The notes under the pieces are model-generated. The model ran no database searches. It saw only the letters and a program-made list of their open reading frames with translations, and was not told the origin of the DNA. Below, piece by piece: positions 36,012 to 45,180 of a DNA stretch of 64,000 nucleotides; position 1 is the first letter of the stretch; each line of letters starts with the position of its first letter. The stretch comes from Dietzia lutea (GTDB taxonomy: Bacteria > Actinomycetota > Actinomycetes > Mycobacteriales > Mycobacteriaceae): the NCBI RefSeq assembly GCF_003096075.1, contig NZ_CP015449.1, forward strand, positions 1,116,001 to 1,180,000, written 5' to 3'. A program made the position numbers and the translations under genes.

Positions 36012-37409
36012 TCAGTCCGCGTCGCGCGGCCCCTCGGAGCCGGTGTCGTCCCCACCGATCCCGCCGCCGGACTCGCGGAGGAACCGCTCGATCTCGTCGA
36101 CGCCGCCGGAGTCGCCGGTCGATTCGTCGAGGAGGCGGTCGATCACGGCGGCGGGGTTCTCGAGATCCTCGCCGACGGGCAGGAGGTCGGGGTGGCTCCA
36201 CAGACCGTCGCGGCGTTCGATGCCGACGGCCTCGCCGACCCGTCGCCACAGTTCGGAGGCCTCGCGGGCGAGCCGCGGGCGCAGTTCGAGGCCGACGAGG
36301 CTGGCGAAGGCCTGCTCGGCGGCCCCGCCGGTCGCGCGGCGGCGCAGCCACATCTCGCGGAGCTTGTCGGCGCTGGGCAGCCGGTCGCCGACGGCGGCGG
36401 TGACCACGGCGTCGACCCAGCCCTCGACGAGTGCGAGGAGTGTCTCGAGGCGGCCGAGGGCGGCCTCGTTGACGTTGGTGACCTTGGGGCCGATCGCGCC
36501 GGCGCCGCCCGAGAGAAGTTCCTGCAGCTTGGCCGGGTCCTGCAGCATCGACGGGTCCAGCCCGGAGGCGAGGTCGTCGAGTCCGGAGGTGTCGACGCGG
36601 ATGCCGCGCGCGTATTCCTCGACGGTGGCGAGGAAGCGGGCGCGCAGCCAGGGGGCGCCGGAGAACAGTCGCAGATGGGCGGCCTCGCGCGCGGCGAGGA
36701 ACACGACGACCTCCTGGCGGGGCAGCTCCAGCTCGTCGGCGAACGCGTCGATCGCGGCCGGCGAGAGGGCCGCCACCCCGTCGTCGCCGAACGGTATGCC
36801 CACCTCGGAGGAGAAGAGGACGGCAGGGGCGAGCTTGCCCAGTCCCTGGCCGAGCTGCATGCCGAAGCCCATGCCGCCCATCTGGTCGAGCATGCCGAGC
36901 AGCGGGCCGGCGAGCTGGCGGGCCTCCTCGGGCATGGCGCCCTTGGTGGCCGAGTTCATCTGCTCGGCGACCGGGGTGCAGATCTTCTCCCAGGTGGGCA
37001 GGGACTGCTCGACCCACTGCTGGGGGGTCCACACCTCGGTGCGGTGGACGCCGGAGGGGAACAGGGTGGTGTCGTCGAGCCACAGTTCGGCGAGGCGGAC
37101 GGACTCCTGGGCGGCGGAGCGCGAGGCGTCGGTGATCACGGGCGTGCGGCCGAGCGCCTGCAGGGCGACCGTCCGAGCCAGCTGGTAGTTGACGGGGCCC
37201 GAGCTGCCGGGGCCGGACATGGCCGATCCCATGGACCCGAGCATCTGCCCGAACTGGGAGAGCATCTGGCCGAGGTTGCCGAACTGCGAGGGGTCGAATC
37301 CGCCGGGGCCGCCGAAGCCACCGGGGCCGCCCGATCCGCCGGGATTACGGTCCCGGTCGTCGTCGCGCCCGTCGTCGTCGGAAGCGGAGAAACCGAAGGG
37401 CTGGTTCAT
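36012..37409 (-). CDS. Zinc-dependent metalloprotease-like DUF2342 protein (Rv3195-like)
   Basis: A 465-residue protein. The N-terminus is Gly/Pro/Asp-rich, with FGQMLGSMGSAMSGPG. The conserved core has WTPQQWVEQSLPTW, then LFSSEVGIPF and FLAAREAAHLRLFSGAPWL. The last is the family's degenerate HExxH-like signature, in which the first His is replaced, so catalysis is doubtful. A C-terminal acidic tail follows. The start is ATG 37409. It is divergent from the PDZ protease gene, as Rv3195 is from Rv3194c. Confidence 0.88.
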   Translation of the reverse strand: MNQPFGFSASDDDGRDDDRDRNPGGSGGPGGFGGPGGFDPSQFGNLGQMLSQFGQMLGSMGSAMSGPGSSGPVNYQLARTVALQALGRTPVITDASRSAAQESVRLAELWLDDTTLFPSGVHRTEVWTPQQWVEQSLPTWEKICTPVAEQMNSATKGAMPEEARQLAGPLLGMLDQMGGMGFGMQLGQGLGKLAPAVLFSSEVGIPFGDDGVAALSPAAIDAFADELELPRQEVVVFLAAREAAHLRLFSGAPWLRARFLATVEEYARGIRVDTSGLDDLASGLDPSMLQDPAKLQELLSGGAGAIGPKVTNVNEAALGRLETLLALVEGWVDAVVTAAVGDRLPSADKLREMWLRRRATGGAAEQAFASLVGLELRPRLAREASELWRRVGEAVGIERRDGLWSHPDLLPVGEDLENPAAVIDRLLDESTGDSGGVDEIERFLRESGGGIGGDDTGSEGPRDAD

Positions 37410-37475
37410 GCCACAACGGTACAGCGTGCAGGGGTGCGGGGTCCGGCCGCGACGCGGTGTCGGCGGGGCGCGGAC

Positions 37476-37481
37476 TACCCT
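37476..37481 (+). promoter_or_regulatory. -10 element (TACCCT) of the PDZ/Lon-like gene
   Basis: TACCCT ends 7 nt before GTG 37489, again suggesting a leaderless start. Confidence 0.45.
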
Positions 37482-37488
37482 TGCCCCC

Positions 37489-38550
37489 GTGAGCCGCCGC
37501 CTCTTCACCGTCCTCGCCGCGCTGGTACCGGCGGTCCTGCTGCTCGTCCTGGCGACGTCGGCCACCGTCCCGCTGGTGTCGATGGGCCCCGGGCCCACGT
37601 ATGACACGTTCGGCGCCGCGGAGGTCGAGACCGAGAGCGGTGAGGTCGAGCGGGTCCCGGTGATCGACGTGGTCGGCCGGCCGGCCGACGAGACCGCGGG
37701 GTCGCTGCTCATGACGACCGTGGCGGTGCGAGACCGTCTCACACTGGTCGACGCGGCGCGGTTCTGGCTGGATCCGGCGCAGGTCGTGGTGCCGCGGGAC
37801 CAGGTGTTCCCGCCGGACCGGTCGCGCGACGAGGTGCGTGAGTCCAACGCCGCGCAGATGGTGGGGTCGGAGAACACCGCCGAGGCGGCCGCCTACCGCC
37901 ACCTGGGGATCCCGATGCAGCCCCGCGTCGAGGGTGTGGAGCCCGACGGCGCGGTCGCGGGGCGTCTGCAGGAGGGTGACGTGTTGACGTCGATCGACGG
38001 GGAGCCGGTCGAGGACGCCACGTCCGTGGTCGAGCGCGTCGGCGAGCGCCGCGCGGGGGACGAGATCACGATCGGGTTCACCCGGGACGGCCGGGAGGGG
38101 TCGACGACGACGAGACTGCAGTCGGCCGGGCCGGACGGCGATCCCGACCAGGGCCGGCTGGGCATCCTGGTCGGTGACTCCCCGGCGGACGGCACCGACG
38201 TGGACATCACGGTGGACCCGGGCGTCGGCGGCCCCTCGGCGGGCCTGGTGCTGGCGCTGGCGATTGTGGACAAGCTGTCACCGGGGGAGACGACCGGGGG
38301 GGCGCGGGTCGCGGGCTCGGGCACGATCCTGCCCGACGGGACTGTCGGGTCGATCGGCGGCATCCGGCACAAGATCCGGGCCGCCCACGAGGCCGGGGTG
38401 AGCGAGTTCCTGGTGCCCGCCGCCAACTGTGCGGAGGCTGTGCAGGATCCTCCCGAGGGCATCCGGCTCATCGAGGTGTCGACCCTGGGCGGCGCGGTGG
38501 AGGCGCTGGAGACGGCCGCTTCCGGGGGGCGGCCACCGACCTGCGGCTGA
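37489..38550 (+). CDS. Membrane PDZ/Lon-like (S16) protease (Rv3194c-like)
   Basis: A 353-residue protein with an N-terminal signal anchor (FTVLAALVPAVLLLVLATSA, residues 6-25), a PDZ domain (about 140-210: IPMQPRVEGVEPDGAVAGRLQEGD...), and a C-terminal Lon-type S16 peptidase domain. The Ser-Lys dyad is visible as Ser250 in GVGGPSAGLVLAL and Lys295 in GGIRHKI, spaced 45 residues as in Lon. It probably degrades or processes proteins outside the membrane. The UPF0182 gene follows 66 bp downstream. Confidence 0.92.
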   Translation: MSRRLFTVLAALVPAVLLLVLATSATVPLVSMGPGPTYDTFGAAEVETESGEVERVPVIDVVGRPADETAGSLLMTTVAVRDRLTLVDAARFWLDPAQVVVPRDQVFPPDRSRDEVRESNAAQMVGSENTAEAAAYRHLGIPMQPRVEGVEPDGAVAGRLQEGDVLTSIDGEPVEDATSVVERVGERRAGDEITIGFTRDGREGSTTTRLQSAGPDGDPDQGRLGILVGDSPADGTDVDITVDPGVGGPSAGLVLALAIVDKLSPGETTGGARVAGSGTILPDGTVGSIGGIRHKIRAAHEAGVSEFLVPAANCAEAVQDPPEGIRLIEVSTLGGAVEALETAASGGRPPTCG

Positions 38551-38616
38551 GGCGGGGGTTTTCCGTAAGGTGGGGCCCACGAGCATGTCCGCCCCAGCAG
38601 TGCAGGAGCATCCCAG

Positions 38617-41600
38617 GTGTCCGTCCGCCCACCCGGCAACCCCCCAGGTCGGCCGATCGCGATCTCGCGTCGCGGTCGGGCCGTCGCCGTCGCCGTCGTC
38701 GTCCTCATCCTCGTCATCCAGGTCCTTCCGCGGCTGAACACGGCCTATACGGACTGGCTGTGGTTCGGCAGTGTCGACGCCACGAGCGTGTTCCGCACCG
38801 AGCTGCTCACGCGGCTCGGGGTGTTCGTCGTGGTCGCCCTCCTGGTCGGCCTGGCGGTGACCGCCGGCATCCTGCTGGCCTACCGCGCCCGCCCCGTGTT
38901 CGTCTCGCAGCCGGGGATGCCGGACGCGCTGGCCCGCTACCGCGCGGCCATGGGCGCCTCGCCCGGCAAGACCGTGTTCTGGATCCCGGCCGTGCTCGCC
39001 GTCCTGGCCGGCTCGGTCGCACAGACCGGTTGGCAGACGGTGCTCGCCTTCTTCAACTCGACGCCGTTCGGTGAGACGGACCCCCAGTTCGGGCTCGACA
39101 TCTCCTTCTACGCGTTCGAGCTGCCGATGTGGCGCGCGATCGTCACGTGGATGATGGTCGCCATCGTGCTGGCGTTCCTGGCCAACCTCTTCACGCACTA
39201 CATCTTCGGCGGCCTCCGGCCCGGCGCCCGCGAGGGTGCGTTGACCCGGGCGGCCCGCATCCAGCTGGTGAGCCTGGCAGGCCTGTTCGTCCTCGCCAAG
39301 GCGGCGGCGTACTGGCTCGACCGGTACGAGCTGCTGTTCAGCGAGAACGCCACGTTCACGGGTGCGAGCTACACCGACGTCAACGCCCTCATGCCGGCCA
39401 AGATCTTCATGTTCTCGGTGGCACTGGTGTGTGCGGTCGCGTTCTTCTCCGCCATCGTCATCCGGGACCTGCGTATCCCCGCGCTGGCCACGGTCCTGCT
39501 CCTGTTCTCGGCCCTCGTGGTGGGGTCGGCCTGGCCGCTGGCCGTGGAGCAGTTCTCGGTCAATCCCAACCGCGCCGTCAAGGAGCGGGAGTACATCGCC
39601 CGGAACATCGAGGCGACGCGCGCCGCGTATGACATCGGTGAGGACCGGGTCACCTACATCGACAACTGGGGGGCGGCCGATCCGAATCCCCGGGAGGCGG
39701 CCACGGACATCACCACGCTGTCCAACGTCCGCGTGTTGGACCCCAACGTCCTGTCGCCGACGTTCACCCAGCTGCACCAGCTGCGCAACTTCTACGGCTT
39801 CCCCGAGACCCTGGGGATCGACCGCTACACGATCGACGGCGAGATGCAGGATTTCCTCGTGGCCGCGCGTGAGCTCGACCCCCAGTCCCTGCAGGCCAAC
39901 CAGCGCGACTGGATCAACCGTCACACCGTGTACACGCACGGCAACGGGTTCGTCGCGGCTCCGGCCAACCGGGTCAACGAGATCGCCGACGACGCCGGCT
40001 CGGACCGGGGCGGCCTCCCCAACTTCCAGGTCTCGGACCTGGAGGCCATCTCCAGTGGCCAGGAGATGATGATCCCGGTCACCCAGCCGCGGACCTACTA
40101 CGGTCCGCTCATCGCCCAGTCGGATCCCGACTACGCGATCGTCGGCGACAACGGCGACGGCCCCCGTGAGTACGACACCGACACGACCCAGTACACCTAC
40201 ACGGGTGAGGGCGGTGTGCCCGTCGGCGGCTGGGTCAACCGGATCGCCTATTCGCTCAAGTTCGCCGAGCGGAACATCCTGCTGTCCAACCTCATCGGCG
40301 ACGAGTCGAAGATCCTCTACGACCGCGACCCGAGGGACCGGGTGCAGAAGGTGGCCCCGTGGCTGACCACGGACACCAACACGTACCCGGCGGTGATCGA
40401 CGGCCGCATCAAGTGGATCGTCGACGGCTTCACGACGCTCAAGACCTACCCCTACGCCGAGCTCAGCTCGCTGGAGGCCATGACTTCGGACTCTCTCAAC
40501 GACGCGAGTGGTCGGGTCCTGCCGGACGAGGAGGTCTCCTACATCCGCAACTCGGTCAAGGCCACCGTCGACGCCTATGACGGCACGGTCGACCTGTACG
40601 CGTTCGACGAGTCGGACCCGGTGCTTCAGACCTGGATGAAGGCTCTGCCGGGCATCGTGCAGCCGCGCGAGGCGATCTCCGAGGAGCTGGAGGAGCACCT
40701 GCGCTACCCGGAGGACCTGTTCAAGGTGCAGCGCGAGCTGCTGGCCAAGTACCAGGTCGACGACCCCGGCCAGTTCTTCACGAACGACGCCTTCTGGTCG
40801 GTGCCGTCCGATCCCACGGTGACGTCGTCCATCCAGAACCCGCAGACCCCGCCGGCGGCCGGCCCCGGGACCGCTCCCGCACCCGGGACGGCCGGTGGTC
40901 CGGCCGGGGCCCAGACCGTGGACCGGGACGGGCCGGCCCAGCCGCCGTACTACGTGGTGACCTCCGACCCGACGGACCCGGAGTCGGACGAGCCGTCGTT
41001 CCAGCTCATCTCCGCGTTCCGGGGGTACGAGCGCGAATTCCTCGCCGCGCACATGTCGGCGAGTTCGGACCCCGAGACCTACGGGCAGATCACGGTGCGC
41101 GTGCAGCGGCCCACCGAGCCGCTCTCGCAGGGCCCCAACCAGGCTCAGGACATCATGATCGCCTCCCCGGCGATCGCCGAGGACCGCCGGCTGTGGGGTG
41201 AGACGGCGGAGATCACCGAGGGCAACCTGCTGGCGCTCCCGCTGTCCAACGACTCCGTGCTGTACGTCGAGCCGATCTACACCCAGCGCAAGGACCAGGA
41301 CTCCGCGTTCCCGCGTCTGCTCCGCGTGATGGTGAGCTACGACCGCGCCGTCGGCTACGCGCCCACCCTGTACGAGGCGCTGCAGCAGGTCGGTATCGAG
41401 ACGGACCCCGATGCGGTGCGTATCGACGAGACAGGCCAGGCCGAAGCCGAGGCGGAGGGCGGGACGTCGCGGCCCGCCGAGGGCACGGCCCCGCGCCCGT
41501 CCGCGCCCGCCGGCGGCGGTGGCGGGGGCGGCGATGACGCCTCCCGTGAGGCCGCGGTCCGCGAGCTCAACACGGCGCTCAACGCCGTCCGCTCGGCCCA

Positions 41601-41691
41601 GAGCGGGGGAGACCTCTCCGACCTGGGACAGGCGCTCGCGGACCTGCAGGCCGCCGTCGACGCCTACCAGTCGCTCGGCAACGGCAACTGA
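38617..41691 (+). CDS. UPF0182 large membrane protein (Rv3193c-like)
   Basis: A 1024-residue protein. The N-terminal third has about seven membrane helices (for example AVAVVVLILVIQVLPRL, VFVVVALLVGLAVTAGILLAY and VFWIPAVLAVLAGSVA). The rest is a large extracytoplasmic domain with YIDNWGAADPNPREAAT, NFYGFPETLGIDRY and YGPLIAQSDPDYAIVG. A Pro/Ala-rich linker lies near 40850, and the C-terminus has a Gly-rich and then helical segment. The function is unknown although it is conserved in actinobacteria. GTG 38617 is the start. Confidence 0.93.
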   Translation: MSVRPPGNPPGRPIAISRRGRAVAVAVVVLILVIQVLPRLNTAYTDWLWFGSVDATSVFRTELLTRLGVFVVVALLVGLAVTAGILLAYRARPVFVSQPGMPDALARYRAAMGASPGKTVFWIPAVLAVLAGSVAQTGWQTVLAFFNSTPFGETDPQFGLDISFYAFELPMWRAIVTWMMVAIVLAFLANLFTHYIFGGLRPGAREGALTRAARIQLVSLAGLFVLAKAAAYWLDRYELLFSENATFTGASYTDVNALMPAKIFMFSVALVCAVAFFSAIVIRDLRIPALATVLLLFSALVVGSAWPLAVEQFSVNPNRAVKEREYIARNIEATRAAYDIGEDRVTYIDNWGAADPNPREAATDITTLSNVRVLDPNVLSPTFTQLHQLRNFYGFPETLGIDRYTIDGEMQDFLVAARELDPQSLQANQRDWINRHTVYTHGNGFVAAPANRVNEIADDAGSDRGGLPNFQVSDLEAISSGQEMMIPVTQPRTYYGPLIAQSDPDYAIVGDNGDGPREYDTDTTQYTYTGEGGVPVGGWVNRIAYSLKFAERNILLSNLIGDESKILYDRDPRDRVQKVAPWLTTDTNTYPAVIDGRIKWIVDGFTTLKTYPYAELSSLEAMTSDSLNDASGRVLPDEEVSYIRNSVKATVDAYDGTVDLYAFDESDPVLQTWMKALPGIVQPREAISEELEEHLRYPEDLFKVQRELLAKYQVDDPGQFFTNDAFWSVPSDPTVTSSIQNPQTPPAAGPGTAPAPGTAGGPAGAQTVDRDGPAQPPYYVVTSDPTDPESDEPSFQLISAFRGYEREFLAAHMSASSDPETYGQITVRVQRPTEPLSQGPNQAQDIMIASPAIAEDRRLWGETAEITEGNLLALPLSNDSVLYVEPIYTQRKDQDSAFPRLLRVMVSYDRAVGYAPTLYEALQQVGIETDPDAVRIDETGQAEAEAEGGTSRPAEGTAPRPSAPAGGGGGGGDDASREAAVRELNTALNAVRSAQSGGDLSDLGQALADLQAAVDAYQSLGNGN

Positions 41692-41852
41692 CGACGCGTC
41701 TCCGCCCGCCCGGGCCGGTCTCCCCGCGGGACCGGCCCGGGCGCTTTGTCGGTGAAGGCGTCGTCGTACCGCCGGGCGGGTCCCCGCCTCGGCGGTGGTG
41801 TGTCCCCACCTGTCACGTCACGTCATGTCGCGGTCGTGTCCCGTTCACCGAT

Positions 41853-41882
41853 TTGCGTTGTCCGTTCAGTGGCACGTAGTGT
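41853..41882 (+). promoter_or_regulatory. Promoter of the first initiator tRNA gene
   Basis: TTGCGT (41853-41858) and TAGTGT (41877-41882) are separated by 18 bp and stand 15 bp before the first tRNA-fMet gene. Confidence 0.55.
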
Positions 41883-41892
41883 CATAGACGCA

Positions 41893-41979
41893 ATCGACGC
41901 GGGGTGGAGCAGCTCGGTAGCTCGCTGGGCTCATAACCCAGAGGTCGCAGGTTCAAATCCTGTCCCCGCTACCACGCAC
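41893..41979 (+). repeat. Direct repeat copy 1 carrying tRNA-fMet
   Basis: An 87-bp block identical to 42192-42278. It covers the tRNA gene plus five bases on each side. Sequence outside the block is different, so the duplicated unit is tightly limited to the gene. Confidence 0.9.
41898..41974 (+). tRNA. Initiator tRNA-fMet (CAT), copy 1
   Basis: A 77-nt tRNA with encoded CCA. The anticodon is CAT. Initiator features are a C1:T72 mismatch at the acceptor end and three G:C pairs in the anticodon stem (TGGGCTCATAACCCA). These make it initiator rather than elongator. Confidence 0.95.
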
Positions 41980-42016
41980 GACGAAGGGCCCTTCCTCACG
42001 GAGGGGCCCTTCGTCG
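41979..42016 (+). terminator. Terminator after tRNA-fMet copy 1
   Basis: A perfect 13-bp inverted repeat (41979-41991 and 42004-42016, 12-base loop) starts four bases after the tRNA. Confidence 0.75.
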
Positions 42017-42191
42017 TTCCGGGGCCGCCGCCGTCGCGCGGCGGTGCCGCTGGCGCCGCTGCCGTCTGGCGCCGCCGCCGATTCGTGGTTCCCGGTCGCT
42101 TTTTGCTAAGGTCTTATCTGACCGAGGCGGAGTCGAGAGGGAAACCACTCGGCCGCCGGACGGTCTCACGTCACCCGGTATCACCCGGATG

Positions 42192-42278
42192 ATCGACGCG
42201 GGGTGGAGCAGCTCGGTAGCTCGCTGGGCTCATAACCCAGAGGTCGCAGGTTCAAATCCTGTCCCCGCTACCACGCAC
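42192..42278 (+). repeat. Direct repeat copy 2 carrying tRNA-fMet
   Basis: Identical to 41893-41979. The two copies are separated by 212 bp of unrelated sequence. Confidence 0.9.
42197..42273 (+). tRNA. Initiator tRNA-fMet (CAT), copy 2
   Basis: A 77-nt gene identical to copy 1 over its full length, also with encoded CCA. A possible -10 (TAAGGT, 42107-42112) lies about 85 bp upstream, so it could be expressed independently of copy 1. Confidence 0.95.
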
Positions 42279-42313
42279 TCAGGCCCGGTTCCCCCAGGGA
42301 GCCGGGCCTGAGT
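42277..42313 (+). terminator. Terminator after tRNA-fMet copy 2
   Basis: An inverted repeat of about 16 bp (with one G-T pair) starting four bases after the tRNA. Its sequence is different from the terminator of copy 1. Confidence 0.75.
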
Positions 42314-42438
42314 CGATTTCGGGAGGAACCCCGTCGGGCGCGGCCACTGAGTTAGTGTCCGATCCGCGTCGGCGACCGCCGCGCGCCCGCCCGGCGTCGA
42401 ACCCGCCGGACGCGATGCGGACCCTGGAGGACACCGGT

Positions 42439-43536
42439 ATGAAGACCCGCGCCGCCATCGTCGAGGGGCCGGGGGAGCCGTTCCGTCTCGTCGAGCTCGA
42501 CATCGACGACCCCCGATCGGACGAGATCCTGGTCCGCGTCAAGGCCGTCGGGCTGTGCCACACGGACCTGACCATCAAGGAGATGCTCCCCGCGGAGATG
42601 TTCCCCCGGGTGTTCGGGCACGAGGGAGCGGGCGTCGTGGAGGCGGTGGGCGCGGAGGTCGAAGGCGTCGCGGTCGGCGACCATGTGGTGATGAGCTTCC
42701 GCTCGTGCCGTGAGTGCGACCGTTGCCGCTCCGGCGGGGTCGGGTACTGCGAGCAGACGATGGCGCTGAACTACATGGGCTATCGCACGGACGGCAGCAC
42801 GACGCTCCACCGTGACGGCGCGGACGTCTCCGCGTCGTTCTTCGGGCAGTCCAGCTTCTCGGAGCTGGCGATCGGAAACGCCGACAACGTCGTCGTCATC
42901 GACCCCGACGTCGACCTCGCGGTGGCCGCACCCTTCGGCTGTGGCTTCCAGACCGGTGCCGGGGCCGTTCTGAACACGATCGACCCCGACCCGGCGTCGA
43001 GCCTCGTCGTCTACGGCGTGGGCGCGGTCGGTCTGGCGGCGGTCGCCGCGGCCTCCGCACGTGGGGTCGAGACGATCGTCGCGGTCGACACCAAGGACTC
43101 CCGGCTCGATCGCGCCGTCCGCTACGGTGCGGTCGGGGTCAACCCCACCGACCTGCCCGACGGGGCGTTCGTGGACAGGATCAGGGAGCTCACCGCGGGC
43201 GGGGCCACCGCCGGGGTCGACACCACCGCGGTGTCGGGCGTCATCGCGCAGGCGGTCCGCGCCCTCGCGCCCCGCGGCACGCTGGTGGTGGTGGGCCTCG
43301 GCGAGTCCCGGCTCGAGCTCGACGCCGTCGATCTCATGCAGAACGGCAAGATCGTCCGCGGCTGCATCGAGGGCGACTCGGACCCGCAGACGATGATCCC
43401 CGATCTGTTGGCGATGCAGTCCGCCGGCGCCCTCCCTCTCGACGAGCTCGTCACCACGTACCGTTTCGACGAGATCAACACCGCCGTCGCGGACGTCACC
43501 GCTGGCGAGGTGGTCAAGCCGGTGCTGGTGTTCTGA
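42439..43536 (+). CDS. Zinc-dependent alcohol dehydrogenase
   Basis: A 365-residue medium-chain NAD(P)-dependent alcohol dehydrogenase. Catalytic zinc ligands are Cys40 and His61-Glu62 (GLCHTD and GHEGAGVVEAVG). Structural zinc is bound by Cys90, Cys93, Cys96 and Cys104 (CRECDRC). The Rossmann motif is VVYGVGAVGLAAV. It resembles class III/aryl-alcohol dehydrogenases. ATG 42439 has a GGAGG site. A four-copy 18-bp repeat follows the stop, then an aldehyde dehydrogenase gene, so alcohol to aldehyde to acid oxidation is likely. Confidence 0.92.
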   Translation: MKTRAAIVEGPGEPFRLVELDIDDPRSDEILVRVKAVGLCHTDLTIKEMLPAEMFPRVFGHEGAGVVEAVGAEVEGVAVGDHVVMSFRSCRECDRCRSGGVGYCEQTMALNYMGYRTDGSTTLHRDGADVSASFFGQSSFSELAIGNADNVVVIDPDVDLAVAAPFGCGFQTGAGAVLNTIDPDPASSLVVYGVGAVGLAAVAAASARGVETIVAVDTKDSRLDRAVRYGAVGVNPTDLPDGAFVDRIRELTAGGATAGVDTTAVSGVIAQAVRALAPRGTLVVVGLGESRLELDAVDLMQNGKIVRGCIEGDSDPQTMIPDLLAMQSAGALPLDELVTTYRFDEINTAVADVTAGEVVKPVLVF

Positions 43537-43608
43537 GCCCACAGCGCCGTTCGAACCCACAGCGCCGTTCCGACCCACAGCGCCGTTCCAACCCACAGCG
43601 CCGTTCCC
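43537..43608 (+). repeat. Four tandem 18-bp repeats after the alcohol dehydrogenase gene
   Basis: Four consecutive units of the type ACCCACAGCGCCGTTCCG start at the base right after the stop codon. Variation is confined to the first base and the last two positions of each unit. The array lies between two co-oriented genes and is non-coding. Confidence 0.9.
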
Positions 43609-43704
43609 GCCCCGCGGAACCCCGGACGCTCGTATGGTGGACACGTGTCTGTTCGGGTGTCCGGTGCGGGCACCACGTCCGCCCCGACTCCCAGGAGATC
43701 TGCC

Positions 43705-45174
43705 ATGACCACCTCACTCGACCGCGATGCCCTGCTGATCGGGACGCAGTGGCGTTCGCCGGCCACCGACGACGTCATCGAGGTGGTCAGTCCGCACACC
43801 GAGGAGGTCGTGGCGCGCGTGCCCGAGGGTTCGGTGGCGGACATGGACGCCGCCGTCGCCGCGGCGCGCGAGGCGTTCGACCACGGTCCCTGGCCGCGCA
43901 TGAGCCCCGGGGAGAGGATCGAGGTCGTCGCCCGACTGTCCGAGCTGTACGCCGCCCGCCTCGACGACATGGCGACCGTCATCTCCACCGAGATGGGATC
44001 GCCGATCTCGTTCAGCAAGCTCGCGCAGGCGCCCGCCCCGTGGATGCAGATCGAGGCGTTCCTCAAGATCGCCCGCGAGTTCCCCTGGGAGGAGACCCGC
44101 CCCGGGGCCCTCGGCGGCGAGGTCCTCGTGCGTCACGAACCGGTCGGCGTGGTCGCCGCGATCCCGCCGTGGAACGTGCCGCAGTTCACGGTGCTGTCCA
44201 AGCTGATCCCCGCCCTGCTCACCGGCTGCACGATCGTCATCAAGCCGGCCCCCGAGACCCCGCTGGACACCTACCTGCTGGCCGACCTGCTCATCGAGGC
44301 CGGGGTGCCGGAGGGGGTCGTGAGCATCGTCGCCGGCGGCCGCGAGGTGGGCGAGCACCTGGTCCGGCACCGCGCGATCGACAAGGTGGCTTTCACCGGA
44401 TCCACCGCCGCGGGCCGGAGGATCGGCGCCATCTGCGGCGAACAGCTCAAGCGCTGCTCGCTCGAGCTGGGTGGCAAGTCCGCCGCGATCGTCCTCGACG
44501 ACGCCGACGTGACGACCGTGGTCGAGGGCCTGAAGTTCGTGGGCGTGATGAACTCCGGACAGGCGTGCGTGGCGCAGACCCGCGTGCTCGTGAGCCGCGA
44601 GCGTCATGACGAGGTGGCCCGGGCGATCGCCGACGGGATCGGGTCGATGACTGTGGGCGACCCGCTCGACCCCGCCACCGAGATCGGCCCGATGGTGGCC
44701 CGGCGCCAGCAGGAGCGCGTGAACTCCTACATCGAGATCGGTCAGCAGGAGGGCGCGACCCTGCTCGCCGGCGGCCCCGGGCGTCCGGACGGGCTGGACA
44801 CCGGCTGGTACGTGCGGCCCACCGTCTTCGCGGGCGTGGACAACTCGATGCGCATCGCTCAGGAAGAGATCTTCGGCCCCGTCCTGTCCGTCATCGCCTA
44901 CGACGACGTCGACGACGCCGTCCGCATCGCCAACGACTCCGAGTACGGGCTGGCCGGTACCGTGTGGTCCGCCGACCGGGAGGCCGGACTGGCGATCGCG
45001 CGGCGAGTCCGGACCGGCACGTACGGCGTGAACACCTACACGATGGACTTCGCGGCCCCCTTCGGCGGATTCAAGGCCTCCGGCGTGGGACGAGAGTTCG
45101 GGCCCGAGGGACTGGCCCAGTACACCGAGCTCAAGAGCGTGTACCTCGAGGGCCCCGCCGTGGCCGGGGCCTGA
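43705..45174 (+). CDS. NAD(P)-dependent aldehyde dehydrogenase
   Basis: A 489-residue ALDH. The nucleophile is Cys288 (MNSGQACVAQT), the general base Glu254 (LELGGKSAAIV), and the cofactor region is FTGSTAAGRRI. The family's PWN is preceded by an extra Pro (IPPWNVPQF). The ATG at 43705 has an AGGAG site 6 nt upstream. It lies seven bases before the crotonase gene. It would oxidise the aldehyde made by the neighbouring alcohol dehydrogenase to an acid. Confidence 0.94.
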   Translation: MTTSLDRDALLIGTQWRSPATDDVIEVVSPHTEEVVARVPEGSVADMDAAVAAAREAFDHGPWPRMSPGERIEVVARLSELYAARLDDMATVISTEMGSPISFSKLAQAPAPWMQIEAFLKIAREFPWEETRPGALGGEVLVRHEPVGVVAAIPPWNVPQFTVLSKLIPALLTGCTIVIKPAPETPLDTYLLADLLIEAGVPEGVVSIVAGGREVGEHLVRHRAIDKVAFTGSTAAGRRIGAICGEQLKRCSLELGGKSAAIVLDDADVTTVVEGLKFVGVMNSGQACVAQTRVLVSRERHDEVARAIADGIGSMTVGDPLDPATEIGPMVARRQQERVNSYIEIGQQEGATLLAGGPGRPDGLDTGWYVRPTVFAGVDNSMRIAQEEIFGPVLSVIAYDDVDDAVRIANDSEYGLAGTVWSADREAGLAIARRVRTGTYGVNTYTMDFAAPFGGFKASGVGREFGPEGLAQYTELKSVYLEGPAVAGA

Positions 45175-45180
45175 GCCGCC

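Noticed and set aside
41893-42278. tRNA direct repeats as attL/attR of an integrated element
   Set aside because: Only 212 bp separate the copies, and no integrase or phage gene lies between or next to them. A simple duplication or conversion is more likely.
43537-43608. CRISPR array
   Set aside because: The 18-bp units are directly adjacent with no spacers, and there are no cas genes.
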